Shown here: piece after piece, positions 7,745 through 15,861 of the stretch
How the letters are laid out: the number at the start of each line of letters is the position of its first letter
Numbering within the stretch: the first letter of the stretch is position 1
NCBI GenBank assembly: GCA_050331095.1
Contig: JBHJHE010000007.1
Coordinates: 1-64,000, forward strand
DNA from: MED-G105 sp050331095
Lineage (GTDB): Bacteria > Pseudomonadota > Alphaproteobacteria > Caulobacterales > Parvularculaceae
Direction: 5' to 3'
Length of the DNA stretch: 64,000 bases
Made by a program: the position numbers and the translations under genes
Notes under the pieces: generated by a model
Seen by the model: the letters and a program-made list of their open reading frames with translations, nothing else
Databases searched by the model: none
What the model was told of the DNA's origin: nothing

Positions 7745-9169
7745 TCAGCCCGCAGCTGTTTCGGGCCCGCCCTCCGGCGCGAGCCCGTCCATGCGCGCCT
7801 CTCCCGCCGGCGCCTCTTCGACAGTCGCCTCCAGGCTCGCCCCAACGCTCACCCCGGCGTTCGCCCCCGCGCTTGACTCAACGCCCGCCCTCGCACTGGT
7901 CTCGTCGCCCGCCTCATCGGCGATCTCCGCGGCCGCTTCCGCCCAGTAATCGCTGACGCCGACGGCGGCGGGGGCGTAGAGGAAGTCGTCCTGGCTCGTC
8001 GGACCGTCGGTCGCCATGATGCGGTACGCGGTGAAGCCGGCGACGACGATCAGCAGCACGCTGAGATAAAGCGCGAACCCTTGCGGCCCGAGGACGCCCA
8101 TCAGGAGCCCGCCGCCGAGGGGCCCGAGCATGGCGCCCGCGCCGTAGATCGTCACGAGCCCGCTTGAGGCGGAGACCATCTGATCGGGTTCGAACCAGTC
8201 GTTCGCGTAGCTGAGGAACAACGGGTAAAGCGTCAGCGTCAGGCCGCCGACGACGAAGCCGACGACGGCGAAGAGCGCCGCGTCCCCCGTCGACGCTTCG
8301 AGCCGCGCGGCGGCGAGGGCGGCCGCGGCGGCGACGCCGAGGATGACGAAGCGCCGGTCGATCCGGTCGGAGAGCTTGCCGATCGGCCACTGGAACGCCG
8401 CGCCGCCGATCATGATCGCCGCCATGAAAACCGAGATCGCGCCGACGCCGAACCCGCTCTGGCGCGCGTAGACCGCGGCCATGCCGAGGAGGATGCCGTT
8501 GGCGATCCCGGCGAGGAAACACCCGGTCGCGCCAAGCGGGGTCGTGCGGAAGAGCGCCGAAAAGCTGAGGCGGGCCCCGTCGGGGCTGACGTGCGGCTGC
8601 GGCGCCGAGCTCAGGAGGATCGGCAACACCGCGACGGAGAGGAGCGCCGAGGCGAGGACGTAGATCGCAAGGCTCGAGGCCGGGGCCGCGTTCAGAAGAA
8701 CCTGCCCGGACGCGAGGCCCGTATGGCTGACGACCATGTAGACCGCGAGGAGCCCGCCGCGGTTTTCGCGCGTCGTCTCGCGGTTGAGCCAGCTCTCGGT
8801 GACGACATAGAGCCCGGCGAAGCTGAAGCCCGTCGCGAAGCGCATCGCCGTCCACACGACCGGGTCGACGAAGAGCCCGTGGATCAGGATCGCGACGGAG
8901 CTCAGCGACGCGAGGGCGGCGAACGTGCGCACATGGCCGTCGCGGGAGATGAACGTCTCTGAGGCGTGCGAGCCGATAAGGAAGCCGGCGAAATAGGCGG
9001 TCATGACGAGGCCGGTGACGGCGCTCGAAAACCCGGCGTCCTCCGCGACGAGGCCGATCAGGGTGCCCTGCAGCCCGTTGCCGGCGAGGAGGAGCCCGAC
9101 GCCGAGCAACAGCGCCCAGACGCGCGCCGCGGCCGAGCGGACGGTGTCGGTTTGGTCCAGTTGCGCCAT
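7745..9169 (-). CDS. MFS transporter, YcaD-like
   Basis: A major facilitator carrier with about twelve transmembrane helices. Family features include VTGLVMTAYFAGFLIGS between helices 2 and 3, FATGFSFAGLYVVTESWLN as in the YcaD-type branch, and the second-half motif GKLSDRIDRRFVI. The chosen ATG at 9169 (MAQLDQTDTVRS) places a short tail before helix 1 and has AAGGGCGAAGCG upstream; an ATG at 9208 is possible. The protein ends in a cytoplasmic tail of about 75 residues, very rich in Ala, Gly and Glu, which most relatives lack. The substrate is unknown; members are often annotated as drug or sugar-type exporters without proof. It is transcribed alone. Confidence 0.85.
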   Translation of the reverse strand: MAQLDQTDTVRSAAARVWALLLGVGLLLAGNGLQGTLIGLVAEDAGFSSAVTGLVMTAYFAGFLIGSHASETFISRDGHVRTFAALASLSSVAILIHGLFVDPVVWTAMRFATGFSFAGLYVVTESWLNRETTRENRGGLLAVYMVVSHTGLASGQVLLNAAPASSLAIYVLASALLSVAVLPILLSSAPQPHVSPDGARLSFSALFRTTPLGATGCFLAGIANGILLGMAAVYARQSGFGVGAISVFMAAIMIGGAAFQWPIGKLSDRIDRRFVILGVAAAAALAAARLEASTGDAALFAVVGFVVGGLTLTLYPLFLSYANDWFEPDQMVSASSGLVTIYGAGAMLGPLGGGLLMGVLGPQGFALYLSVLLIVVAGFTAYRIMATDGPTSQDDFLYAPAAVGVSDYWAEAAAEIADEAGDETSARAGVESSAGANAGVSVGASLEATVEEAPAGEARMDGLAPEGGPETAAG

Positions 9170-9404
9170 GGCGCTTCGCCCTTCGACCGTGCGAGCGGAC
9201 GCAATCATGATGCGGGCTTCGCGTCCATCGAAATAATGCGGCCGCCGGAAAGATGAAGGGATGAATTGGGATAAAGCAGACACCGCGGACTGATGGCTTC
9301 GATCCCGCGTTTTCTTGATGGAGCCCTTGCGGCCAGCTCGTGTGTTTCATCAGGACGATCGACAGGTCTTTCCCGGCGCTGCTTGTCGCCGGCGGGTTGC
9401 GCCG

Positions 9405-10301
9405 TCAGCGGATCGGCCCGCCGCCCTCGTGCGAAAACGCCGCCGACATCGCCTCGACGAACGTTCGCAGCCGCTTCGGCCGGCCGCGCTCCGGCGCGAA
9501 GGCCAGCGTCACGTCAAGCGACGGCGCGCGCAGCGGCGCGGCGGCGTCGACGAGCCGGCCCGCGTCCAGATCGTCGGCGACCATCCATCTCGGCAATACG
9601 GCGACGCCCGCCCCCTGGCGCGCCGCGCGGCGGACCGCCTCGATATTGTCCGTACGCATTGCAACGCGCGGCTCATGGCGATGGACGCCGCCGTCGGCGT
9701 CGACGAGTTCGACGAAGCCGGCGTGGAACGGCGTCAACGCGATCAGCGGCAAACCGCGCCAGTCCGCCGCGCGGGCGACCAGCGTTCCGTCGGCGACGAT
9801 GAGGCGCTCGACCCGCGCCAGCCGCCGCACGGCGAGGCGGTCGTCGGCGACCGCGCCGATCTTGATCCAGACGTCCGCCTCGCCGGCCATCAGGTCGACC
9901 GCCCCGTCCGTCAAACGCCAATCCAGCTCGACCTTCGGGTGCGCCGCGAGGAAGGCCGCCGCCGCGTCGACGAGCGCCGCCTGGCCGAGGCCCACCGGCG
10001 CGGCGACGCGCAACAGTCCTTGGGGCTCGTCGTCGCGCACCTCGTCGAGCGCCGCCTCCCACCGCCCCACAATGTCCGCCGCGGCGAGCAGCAGACGGCG
10101 GCCCTCGTCAGTGACGCTGAGATCATGGGTCGTGCGGTGGACAAGCCGCGCGCCGACAAGGTCCTCAAGCTGCTTCAGGCGTCGGCTCACGCTCGGCTGG
10201 CTGACGCCGAGCCGGCCGGCGGCGCGGTTCAGCGAGCCCTCCGAAACGACGCGCGACAGGGTGCGCAGGAGGTCGATGCGGTCTGCATTGGTCATGCGCA
10301 T
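9405..10301 (-). CDS. LysR family transcriptional regulator
   Basis: This 298-residue LysR-type regulator has an N-terminal winged helix-turn-helix (RTLSRVVSEGSLNRAAGRLGVSQPSVSRRLKQLE) followed by RTTHDLSVTDEGRRLL and a periplasmic-binding-like effector domain. It is divergent from the VOC-fold gene at 10414, the standard layout for a LysR regulator and its target. Two palindromic T-N11-A sites lie in the gap. Start codons ATG at 10301 and 10295 are both possible; neither has a strong ribosome-binding site. The effector is unknown. It belongs to the CrgA/ArgP-like bulk of the family rather than to a recognised named regulator. Confidence 0.9.
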   Translation of the reverse strand: MRMTNADRIDLLRTLSRVVSEGSLNRAAGRLGVSQPSVSRRLKQLEDLVGARLVHRTTHDLSVTDEGRRLLLAAADIVGRWEAALDEVRDDEPQGLLRVAAPVGLGQAALVDAAAAFLAAHPKVELDWRLTDGAVDLMAGEADVWIKIGAVADDRLAVRRLARVERLIVADGTLVARAADWRGLPLIALTPFHAGFVELVDADGGVHRHEPRVAMRTDNIEAVRRAARQGAGVAVLPRWMVADDLDAGRLVDAAAPLRAPSLDVTLAFAPERGRPKRLRTFVEAMSAAFSHEGGGPIR

Positions 10302-10340
10302 GGTGCATAGCAGTATTTTATTTCAATGCGCTACACGCAT
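10294..10340. promoter_or_regulatory. Pair of LysR-type boxes
   Basis: ATGCG-CTACA-CGCAT at 10326-10340 is a perfect 5-bp inverted repeat with the LysR signature T-N11-A. A second site, ATGCGCATGGTGCAT at 10294-10308 (ATGC-N7-GCAT), also fits T-N11-A and overlaps the regulator start codons. Their centres are 32 bp apart, about three helical turns, as expected for a recognition and an activation site bound by one LysR tetramer. Confidence 0.6.
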
Positions 10341-10413
10341 GATCGCTGATCAACGAGATTGGGCTCGTCGACGGCGCTGGGCCGTCGGCGAGAAAGCCCG
10401 AAGGAGGCCCACC

Positions 10414-10953
10414 ATGATCAAGCGTTTCATCCTCTCGGCCGCGTCGGCGGCCATCGTCATCGCCGCCGCGCCGGCCCTCGCCGAGAACGGCGCAGCCGAA
10501 GGGGCGGCGAGCCGCGCCGACGCCATGACCTTCGACCACATGTCGATCAACGTCGCCGACTACGACGTCGCCATCGAATGGTACACGGAGAAGCTCGGCT
10601 TCACGGTCGACGTCGCCTGGCGCGTCGACGCCCTCGACGGCAAGCGCCTCGCCTATCTTTCGCGCGGCGACGCGGTCATCGAAATCGTCGCGGCCGACGA
10701 GGGCGGCGCGGGGCTGCCCGCGGCGGCGTCCTTCCCGGACCATTTCGGCCGCACCGGCTACGGCCATTTGTGCTTCGAGGTCGCCGACGTCGACGCGGTC
10801 CTGAACCGGTTGGCGGCGAACGGCGTGCCGACCTTCGTGAGCGCGGAGACCTATGCGCTCGACGGAACCCGTTACGAACGCCGCGTCGGCTTCATCCAGG
10901 ACCCTGAAGGCAACGTCATCGAGTTCGCTGAGCCGCTCCGCCAGCGCGGCTGA
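10414..10953 (+). CDS. Exported VOC-fold (glyoxalase-like) protein
   Basis: The ATG at 10414 follows an excellent AAGGAGG site. A signal peptide (MIKRFILSAASAAIVIAAAP, cleavage near ALAEN) precedes a single VOC domain. The domain starts FDHMSINVADYDVAIEWYTEKLGF, contains GYGHLCFEV and ends FIQDPEGNVIEFAEPL. His in FDHMS, His in GHLCFE and Glu in VIEF are placed like the metal ligands of glyoxalase I/dioxygenase folds. Export to the periplasm is unusual for glyoxalase-like proteins and suggests action on an external electrophile or aromatic compound. It is probably controlled by the divergent LysR regulator. The substrate cannot be assigned. Confidence 0.85.
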   Translation: MIKRFILSAASAAIVIAAAPALAENGAAEGAASRADAMTFDHMSINVADYDVAIEWYTEKLGFTVDVAWRVDALDGKRLAYLSRGDAVIEIVAADEGGAGLPAAASFPDHFGRTGYGHLCFEVADVDAVLNRLAANGVPTFVSAETYALDGTRYERRVGFIQDPEGNVIEFAEPLRQRG

Positions 10954-11028
10954 CCGCCAGGCGGGTCGCCCGGGGCCTCGGGAACCGTCGCGAGACAGGG
11001 CCCGTGCGCGGGCGCCCGCTTGGCGGTC
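10952..11028. repeat. Long imperfect inverted repeat after the VOC gene
   Basis: GACCGCCAGGCGGG at 10952-10965 pairs with CCCGCTTGGCGGTC at 11015-11028 at 13 of 14 positions, the last being a G-U wobble in RNA. The loop between them is G+C-rich and itself foldable. The left arm begins at the stop codon. It could act as a transcription end or mRNA 3' stabiliser; no U-tract follows. Confidence 0.5.
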
Positions 11029-11079
11029 GCGGAAAAATCGCTAACCTCCGCGGTCATTGGGGGATCGCGGGGGTCAGTC

Positions 11080-12168
11080 ATGCGGCGCGTCGGCGCGTTT
11101 CTTCGCGATGTTCTGTTCGGCCTCGGCTTCGCCGTGCGGGTGATCTGGCGCGGCACGAACCACGCCGCCGTCGTCGGTTTCGCCTATTTCTTCGCCGCCG
11201 CCGCGCTGGCGCTCGTGGCGCTGCTCGAAGTCGAGGGCCTGCGGGCCCGGTTTCCGTTCATGCCCGAGACGCCCCCGGCGGTGCTTCAGGCGGCGGTGTT
11301 CGCCACGGCGACGGTGGCGTTTTTCGTCTTCCTTCTGTTCATCGCCCGCCAGTTCCTGTCGCTAAGCCCGATTGCGGGCCTTACGAGCAGCGCCCTGCCG
11401 GACCAGATCGACGCCTATCTTGAACGCGTCCACGGATCCTTGAGGCGGGAGCTCGCGTTGCTGCGCGCCGAACGCGACCCCGACGCCGCGCTGGTTCCTC
11501 CGCACACGGAGGACGCCGGCGAAACGGCGGACGGCGACGCCGTTGCGGAGACCGCGGCCGACGACAGCCCGTTCGTCGACGGGGTCATCATTTTTCCGGC
11601 CCCGGAGAGCGGCGAAACGCTGGAGGACTGGCTTCTCCTCGACGAAGAAGCCGACGACGACGATGGGGCGCCCGACCCTTACCGCGATCTGATCCGCCGC
11701 TCGGCCCGCCTCCAGGTGCAGTACCGCCGGGCCCTGCGCGGCTTCGTCGAGACGATCGCCCCGTCGCGCAACGCCAACGTCTTCATCGCGGCGCTGATGA
11801 CCGTTCTCCTCGGCGTCGTCATCGTCTATTACCACACAATCGCCTATGGCGCGGCGTTCGAGGCCGCGAGCGGCGCGACGACCGAGGCGAACCTCCTGCG
11901 CTACAGCGCGCTCGTCGTCTTCGACCAGTTGAGCAAGGGCGTCCTGATCGACGTTCTGGAGTTCTCCGAGACCGACGTTTTCGATTACTCGCTCGCCTAT
12001 GAAAACTGGCTTGTCGTCGCGACGCTCTTCACCGTGCGCATGGCGCCGGCCGCCGTGTCGATCAAGCTGATCAACAACTTCCTCAACGGCCGCGCCCTCG
12101 CCAACCTCCTCCTCTCCCTGACGAGCCGCGAGGAGATCTTCGAGGACCGTCGGCGCGTTCGCGTTTAG
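11080..12168 (+). CDS. Membrane protein of unknown function
   Basis: The ATG at 11080 is preceded by GGGGGTCAG. The 362-residue product has two N-terminal helices (around VGFAYFFAAAALALVALL and VFATATVAFFVFLLFI), then a long acidic cytosolic or periplasmic segment (about residues 120-225, with EEADDDDGAPDP). Two more helices follow (FIAALMTVLLGVVIVYY and a weaker one near the C-terminus, LVVATLFTVRMAPAAVSI). I do not recognise a family. The acidic middle and four-helix layout suggest a scaffold or regulatory membrane protein rather than a carrier. Its stop shares four bases with the convergent glutathione peroxidase gene. Confidence 0.7.
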   Translation: MRRVGAFLRDVLFGLGFAVRVIWRGTNHAAVVGFAYFFAAAALALVALLEVEGLRARFPFMPETPPAVLQAAVFATATVAFFVFLLFIARQFLSLSPIAGLTSSALPDQIDAYLERVHGSLRRELALLRAERDPDAALVPPHTEDAGETADGDAVAETAADDSPFVDGVIIFPAPESGETLEDWLLLDEEADDDDGAPDPYRDLIRRSARLQVQYRRALRGFVETIAPSRNANVFIAALMTVLLGVVIVYYHTIAYGAAFEAASGATTEANLLRYSALVVFDQLSKGVLIDVLEFSETDVFDYSLAYENWLVVATLFTVRMAPAAVSIKLINNFLNGRALANLLLSLTSREEIFEDRRRVRV

Positions 12169-12734
12169 CGCAGCGCCTTCTCCACCGCGCCCGTCAGTCG
12201 CGCCGACATCGGCTCCACGCTCGAGGGGAACGCCTCGATGAGCGCGCCGTCAGGGCCGACGAGGTATTTGTGGAAGTTCCATTTGGGCGCGTTTTCGGGC
12301 CCGAGCGCCGCGGCGGCCCAGGCGTAGAACGGGTGGGCGCCGGCGCCGCGCACCGCGATTTTCTCCGTCAGCGGAAAACGCACGTTGAAGTTCGCCTCGC
12401 AGAACTCTTTGATTTCGCCATTGGCGCCCGGCTCCTGGCCGCCGAAATCGTTCGATGGCGCGCCGAGGACGACGAGCCCCTCGTCCGCATAGGTCTCATA
12501 AAGCGTCTGCAGGCCGCCATATTGGTCGGTGAACCCGCATAACGAGGCGGTGTTGACGACGAGCACGGCCTTGCCGGCGAAACGATCCATGGGCAGGGGC
12601 GCGCCGTCGATCGCGACGAATTCGAAATCGTGGGCGTCGCGCGTTTCGACGGCGGGCGCCGTCTCGTTCGCGCCGGCCGGAAGGGCGACGAAGGCGGTGA
12701 GAAGGGCGGCGAGGGCGCTCGCAAATCGGGTCAT
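12165..12734 (-). CDS. Exported glutathione peroxidase family protein
   Basis: This is a thioredoxin-fold peroxidase of the glutathione peroxidase family with a signal peptide (MTRFASALAALLTAFVALPA, then GANET). The peroxidatic cysteine sits in NTASLCGFTDQY (Cys66 of the precursor), the catalytic Gln in PSNDFGGQEPG and the Trp in KWNFHKYLV. A second cysteine, Cys112 in KEFCEANF, is placed like the resolving cysteine of non-selenium enzymes that use thioredoxin. There is no TGA selenocysteine codon. It should reduce peroxides in the periplasm. The gene is monocistronic, and its stop overlaps that of the converging membrane-protein gene by 4 bp (TTAG). Confidence 0.9.
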   Translation of the reverse strand: MTRFASALAALLTAFVALPAGANETAPAVETRDAHDFEFVAIDGAPLPMDRFAGKAVLVVNTASLCGFTDQYGGLQTLYETYADEGLVVLGAPSNDFGGQEPGANGEIKEFCEANFNVRFPLTEKIAVRGAGAHPFYAWAAAALGPENAPKWNFHKYLVGPDGALIEAFPSSVEPMSARLTGAVEKALR

Positions 12735-12878
12735 GCTTTTCGCTCCGTTTAGAAGTCGTGACGCTTACGCGCGCGGGCGGCTGCGGGATCGGCGCCGCCC
12801 CGCGCCGCATATCCGCGATTCGCCAAACGCCAATATGCGAAGACGCCGATGTGTGACGCCGACCACAAGGAGACCGCC

Positions 12879-13418
12879 ATGACGCCCGCCAGCCCCTCGA
12901 CCGACGCAGTCGACCGCCGGCTTGCAGCCGACCTGCGCACCGACCACGCCGGGGAGACCGGCGCCGTCTGGATCTATCGCGGGGTTCTCGCCGTCGCCCG
13001 CGATCCGGATCTGCGCGCCTTCGCGACGCGCCATCTGGAGACAGAGGCGCGCCACCTCGAACTGATCGGCGGGCTGTGCCCGGCGAACGAGCGCTCGCTA
13101 CTGACGCCGGTCTGGCGCGTCGCCGGCTGGATCACGGGCGCCGCGCCGGCGCTCTTCGGCCCGAGCGCCGTCTACCAGACGATCGAGGCCGTGGAGACGT
13201 TCGTCGACAAGCACTATCAAGAGCAGATCGATTATCTCGCCGACGCCGGAACGCGCGGCGACGTCCTCGCGATCCTGAAGGAATGCCAGGCCGACGAGGT
13301 GAGCCATCGCGACGAGGCCGCGGCGAAGGCGGGGTCGGCGGGGCCGCTGGCGCGGGCCTGGGCGGCGATCGTCGGCGCCGGCTCGAAGGCCGCCGTCGGC
13401 GCCGCCCGCTACGTTTGA
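12879..13418 (+). CDS. coq7: COQ7-type demethoxyubiquinone hydroxylase
   Basis: A 179-residue di-iron protein of the COQ7/CLK-1 family, which hydroxylates demethoxyubiquinone in ubiquinone biosynthesis at the inner membrane. The carboxylate/histidine ligands are visible as two EXXH-type repeats: DHAGETGAVWIYRG, ETEARHLEL, ETFVDKHYQEQI and DEVSHRDEA. The length fits the family (170-220). The ATG at 12879 is chosen because AAGGAG lies seven bases upstream; an earlier ATG at 12849 has no such site. COQ7 instead of the flavin enzyme UbiF is normal in Alphaproteobacteria. A DMT carrier gene follows 10 bp later and may be cotranscribed. Confidence 0.95.
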   Translation: MTPASPSTDAVDRRLAADLRTDHAGETGAVWIYRGVLAVARDPDLRAFATRHLETEARHLELIGGLCPANERSLLTPVWRVAGWITGAAPALFGPSAVYQTIEAVETFVDKHYQEQIDYLADAGTRGDVLAILKECQADEVSHRDEAAAKAGSAGPLARAWAAIVGAGSKAAVGAARYV

Positions 13419-13428
13419 GGCCGCCCCC

Positions 13429-13923
13429 ATGGGAGCGAACGCGCTCTACGCCGTCGCGATCGGCGTCGGCCTCGTGGCCGGGCTCTACCTGCCGCTGAAC
13501 AGTCGGTTCGGCGAGATCGTGGGCTCGCCGCTCCTTGCGACCGCGGTGTTCTTCGGCGTCGGCGCCTTTGTCGCCATCGCCGCGCAAGTCGCGTTGGGCG
13601 AACCCGGCGCGGCGTCGCGGCTCGCGGGCGCGCCCTGGCCTTATTTCGGGCTCGGCGTTCTCAGCTTCGCGATCATTTTGAGCTCGACGATTTTCATCCC
13701 GCTGATGGGGCCCGGCCCCTATTTCGTCTGTCTCGTCGCGGGACAGATCGCGGCGGGCATGGCGCTCAGCCATTTCGGCTTTTTCGCGCCGGCCCCGACG
13801 CCCCTGTCGTGGGCGCGGGTCGCCGGCGCGCTGCTCGTCGTCGCGGGCGTCGCCGTTATTCGCGCGACGGAGCCGGGCCCCACGCAGGACCCGCCGGCCG
13901 CGGGCGAGACTGCAGGACGCTAA
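13429..13923 (+). CDS. DMT-superfamily YdcZ/DUF606 transporter
   Basis: The product has 164 residues and five predicted transmembrane helices with the DUF606/YdcZ (PF04657) pattern: an N-terminal helix with GLYLPLNSRFGEIVGSPLLAT, a PYFGLGVLSFAIIL segment, and a central conserved GPGPYFVCLVAGQIAAGMALSHFG. The protein ends in a short Pro/Gly-rich cytosolic tail. Members are small drug/metabolite-transporter relatives that presumably work as dimers. The substrate is unknown. It starts 10 bp after the coq7 stop, so a two-gene transcript is plausible, although no functional link to ubiquinone synthesis is known to me. Confidence 0.88.
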   Translation: MGANALYAVAIGVGLVAGLYLPLNSRFGEIVGSPLLATAVFFGVGAFVAIAAQVALGEPGAASRLAGAPWPYFGLGVLSFAIILSSTIFIPLMGPGPYFVCLVAGQIAAGMALSHFGFFAPAPTPLSWARVAGALLVVAGVAVIRATEPGPTQDPPAAGETAGR

Positions 13924-13981
13924 GGGCGTATTTGTCGCGGCTTCCCATCATCCAGGGGCGCGCGACCCGCGAACTTGGGGC

Positions 13982-14617
13982 ATGAGTGAAGCTGTTCTCA
14001 CTCCCCCCGCCCCGTCCCTCCTGATCGTCGACGACGACGACGCCCTGCGCGCGCAATTGGTGCGCGCCATGGAGCGGCGCGGATTCGCCGCGCGCGCCGC
14101 CGGCACCGTCGACGAAGCCTTGCGCATCGTCGCGAACGACGCCCCCGCTTACGCGATCATCGATTTACGGGTGGGCGAGGGCAACGGCCTCGACGTCGCC
14201 GCGGCGCTGAACGATTTGCGCGGTGACGCGCGCGCCGTCGTCTTCAGCGGCTATGCGGACATTCCGACCGCTGTCGCCGCGGCGAAGGCCGGCGCTGTCG
14301 ACTACCTGCCGAAGCCGGTCGACGCGGACGATCTGCACAAGGCGCTGACGGCGCCGCGCGACGCCTATCCCGCGCCGCCCGATAACGCGAAGTCGGTCGA
14401 CGAGGTCCGCCTCGCCCATATCGGCCGCGTCTTTCTGGAGACGGATCGCAACGTTTCGGAAACCTCGCGCCGCCTCGGCATGCACCGGCGCACGCTGCAG
14501 CGCATCCTTGCGAAATACGATTTCCAGGCGCCGGACGGCGAGGTGGTCGCCATCGCCAAGGCTGACGCACCGGCGGATGACGACGCGCCGACCTACCTGA
14601 CGCCGGCGAACGACTGA
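13982..14617 (+). CDS. ActR/PrrA/RegA-family redox response regulator
   Basis: The receiver domain (residues 13-120) carries the acidic pocket VDDDDA, the phospho-acceptor Asp61 in IIDLRVGEGNGL and the conserved Lys in PKPVDADD. A proline-rich hinge follows and then a Fis-type helix-turn-helix, ETSRRLGMHRRTLQRILAKY, the exact layout of ActR/PrrA/RegA regulators that control respiration, photosynthesis or CO2/N2 fixation in Alphaproteobacteria. The usual membrane kinase gene (regB/actS) is not adjacent; neighbours are a DMT carrier and a DNA methyltransferase. The protein runs about 25 residues longer at the C-terminus than typical RegA (around 185), ending in an acidic tail. Confidence 0.92.
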   Translation: MSEAVLTPPAPSLLIVDDDDALRAQLVRAMERRGFAARAAGTVDEALRIVANDAPAYAIIDLRVGEGNGLDVAAALNDLRGDARAVVFSGYADIPTAVAAAKAGAVDYLPKPVDADDLHKALTAPRDAYPAPPDNAKSVDEVRLAHIGRVFLETDRNVSETSRRLGMHRRTLQRILAKYDFQAPDGEVVAIAKADAPADDDAPTYLTPAND

Positions 14618-14700
14618 TCGGCTTCCCCGCGTTTGACGGCCCGGGCGCGACGCGTGCTAGCGTTTCACCCGCTTGATGATCGTCAGACGCGGCGCGGCCC

Positions 14701-15858
14701 TTGACCGGCTTTTCCTTCTACGAATTTTTCGCGGGCGGCGGGCTCGTCCGCACTGGCCTGGGCCCGCATTGGCGGTGCGCGTTCGCTAACGACGTGTGCC
14801 CGAAAAAGGCCGGCGCCTACGCCCTCAACCATCCGATGGACGCGTTTCGCCTGGGCGACGTGGCTGACGTGCGCGCTGGCCATCTACCGGGTCGCGCCGA
14901 TCTCGCGTGGGCGTCCTTTCCGTGCCAGGACCTATCCCTCGCGGGCGCCGGGGCCGGGCTTGGCGCGTCGCGCTCGGGCGCTTTCTGGCCATTTCATAGG
15001 CTGATCAGGGCGTTGAAGGCCGAGGGCCGGGCGCCGACGCTCGTCGTCCATGAAAACGTCGTCGGCGCCCAGTCGCGCCGCGGCGGCGCGGATTTCGCCG
15101 CGCTTTGTTCGGCGCTCGCCGCGCTCGACTACCGCGTCGGGGCGCTCGTCATCGACGCGGCGGCGTTCGTTCCGCAATCGCGGCCGCGCGTCTTCATCGT
15201 CGCCGCTTGCGCCTTCGCAGCCGCCCGGGCCGAGGCGCTCGGCCTCGCCGGCGCAGCGCCGCATGCGGACGATCCCTGGCGCACGCCGGCGCTCGACGCG
15301 GCCCGCGCCGCTGCGCCGCTGCCGATGATCTTCTGGCGGCTTGATCCGCCGCGCGTCCGGCGCGGGCGGCTCGTCGATCTCGTCGAGGCCGCGCCGAACG
15401 ACGTCGCCCTCGACCCGCCGGCGATGACGGCGGCGCTCCTGGGGCTGATGACGCAGCGAAACCGCGCGAAGACGGCCGTCGCCCAAGCGGCCGCGCGCGC
15501 CAGCGGGGTTCGCGAAGTCGGCGCCCTTTACAGGCGTACACGGATCGAAGGTGGCGTGCGGGTCCAGCGGGCGGAGGCGCGGTTCGACGGCCTCGCCGGT
15601 TGCCTGCGCACGCCGGCGGGTGGTTCAAGCCGACAACGGCTCGTCATCGCAGAGCCCCATGAGACCCGCACGCGCCTCCTCTCCGCGCGCGAGGCGGCGC
15701 GGCTCATGGGCGCGCCCGACGGGTTTCAGCTGCCGGCGCGTTACAGCGAAGCGTACAAACTGATGGGCGATGGCGTCGCGATCCCCGTCGTGCGCCATTT
15801 GGCGCGGGGGCTGATCGAACCATTGTTGAGCGCCGCGCGCGAGGGCGTCGCGGCTTAA
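14701..15858 (+). CDS. Orphan DNA (cytosine-5) methyltransferase
   Basis: This 385-residue Dcm-type enzyme transfers methyl groups from SAM to cytosine C5. In order it has motif I (YEFFAGGGLVRTGLG), motif IV with the catalytic Cys75 in SFPCQDLSLAG, motif VI as HENVVG (Glu118), motif VIII as PQSRPRVFIVA, a short target-recognition region around 190-290, and motifs IX/X (LSAREAARLMGAPDGFQL, KLMGDGVAIPVVRHLA). A TGA lies in frame 24 bp upstream, so the only start that keeps motif I is the TTG at 14701, which has no clear ribosome-binding site. No restriction endonuclease or Vsr-type gene is next to it, so it is a solitary methylase, perhaps regulatory. The gene ends 3 bp from the converging lipoprotein gene. 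Confidence 0.92.
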   Translation: MTGFSFYEFFAGGGLVRTGLGPHWRCAFANDVCPKKAGAYALNHPMDAFRLGDVADVRAGHLPGRADLAWASFPCQDLSLAGAGAGLGASRSGAFWPFHRLIRALKAEGRAPTLVVHENVVGAQSRRGGADFAALCSALAALDYRVGALVIDAAAFVPQSRPRVFIVAACAFAAARAEALGLAGAAPHADDPWRTPALDAARAAAPLPMIFWRLDPPRVRRGRLVDLVEAAPNDVALDPPAMTAALLGLMTQRNRAKTAVAQAAARASGVREVGALYRRTRIEGGVRVQRAEARFDGLAGCLRTPAGGSSRQRLVIAEPHETRTRLLSAREAARLMGAPDGFQLPARYSEAYKLMGDGVAIPVVRHLARGLIEPLLSAAREGVAA

Positions 15859-15861
15859 GCC

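Noticed and set aside
12165..12734. Glutathione peroxidase considered as a selenoprotein
   Set aside because: The active-site codon encodes Cys and the frame has no internal TGA.
14701..15858. Methyltransferase considered as part of a restriction-modification or BREX-like defence system
   Set aside because: Adjacent genes encode a response regulator and a G8 lipoprotein; no nuclease, helicase or other defence component is visible.
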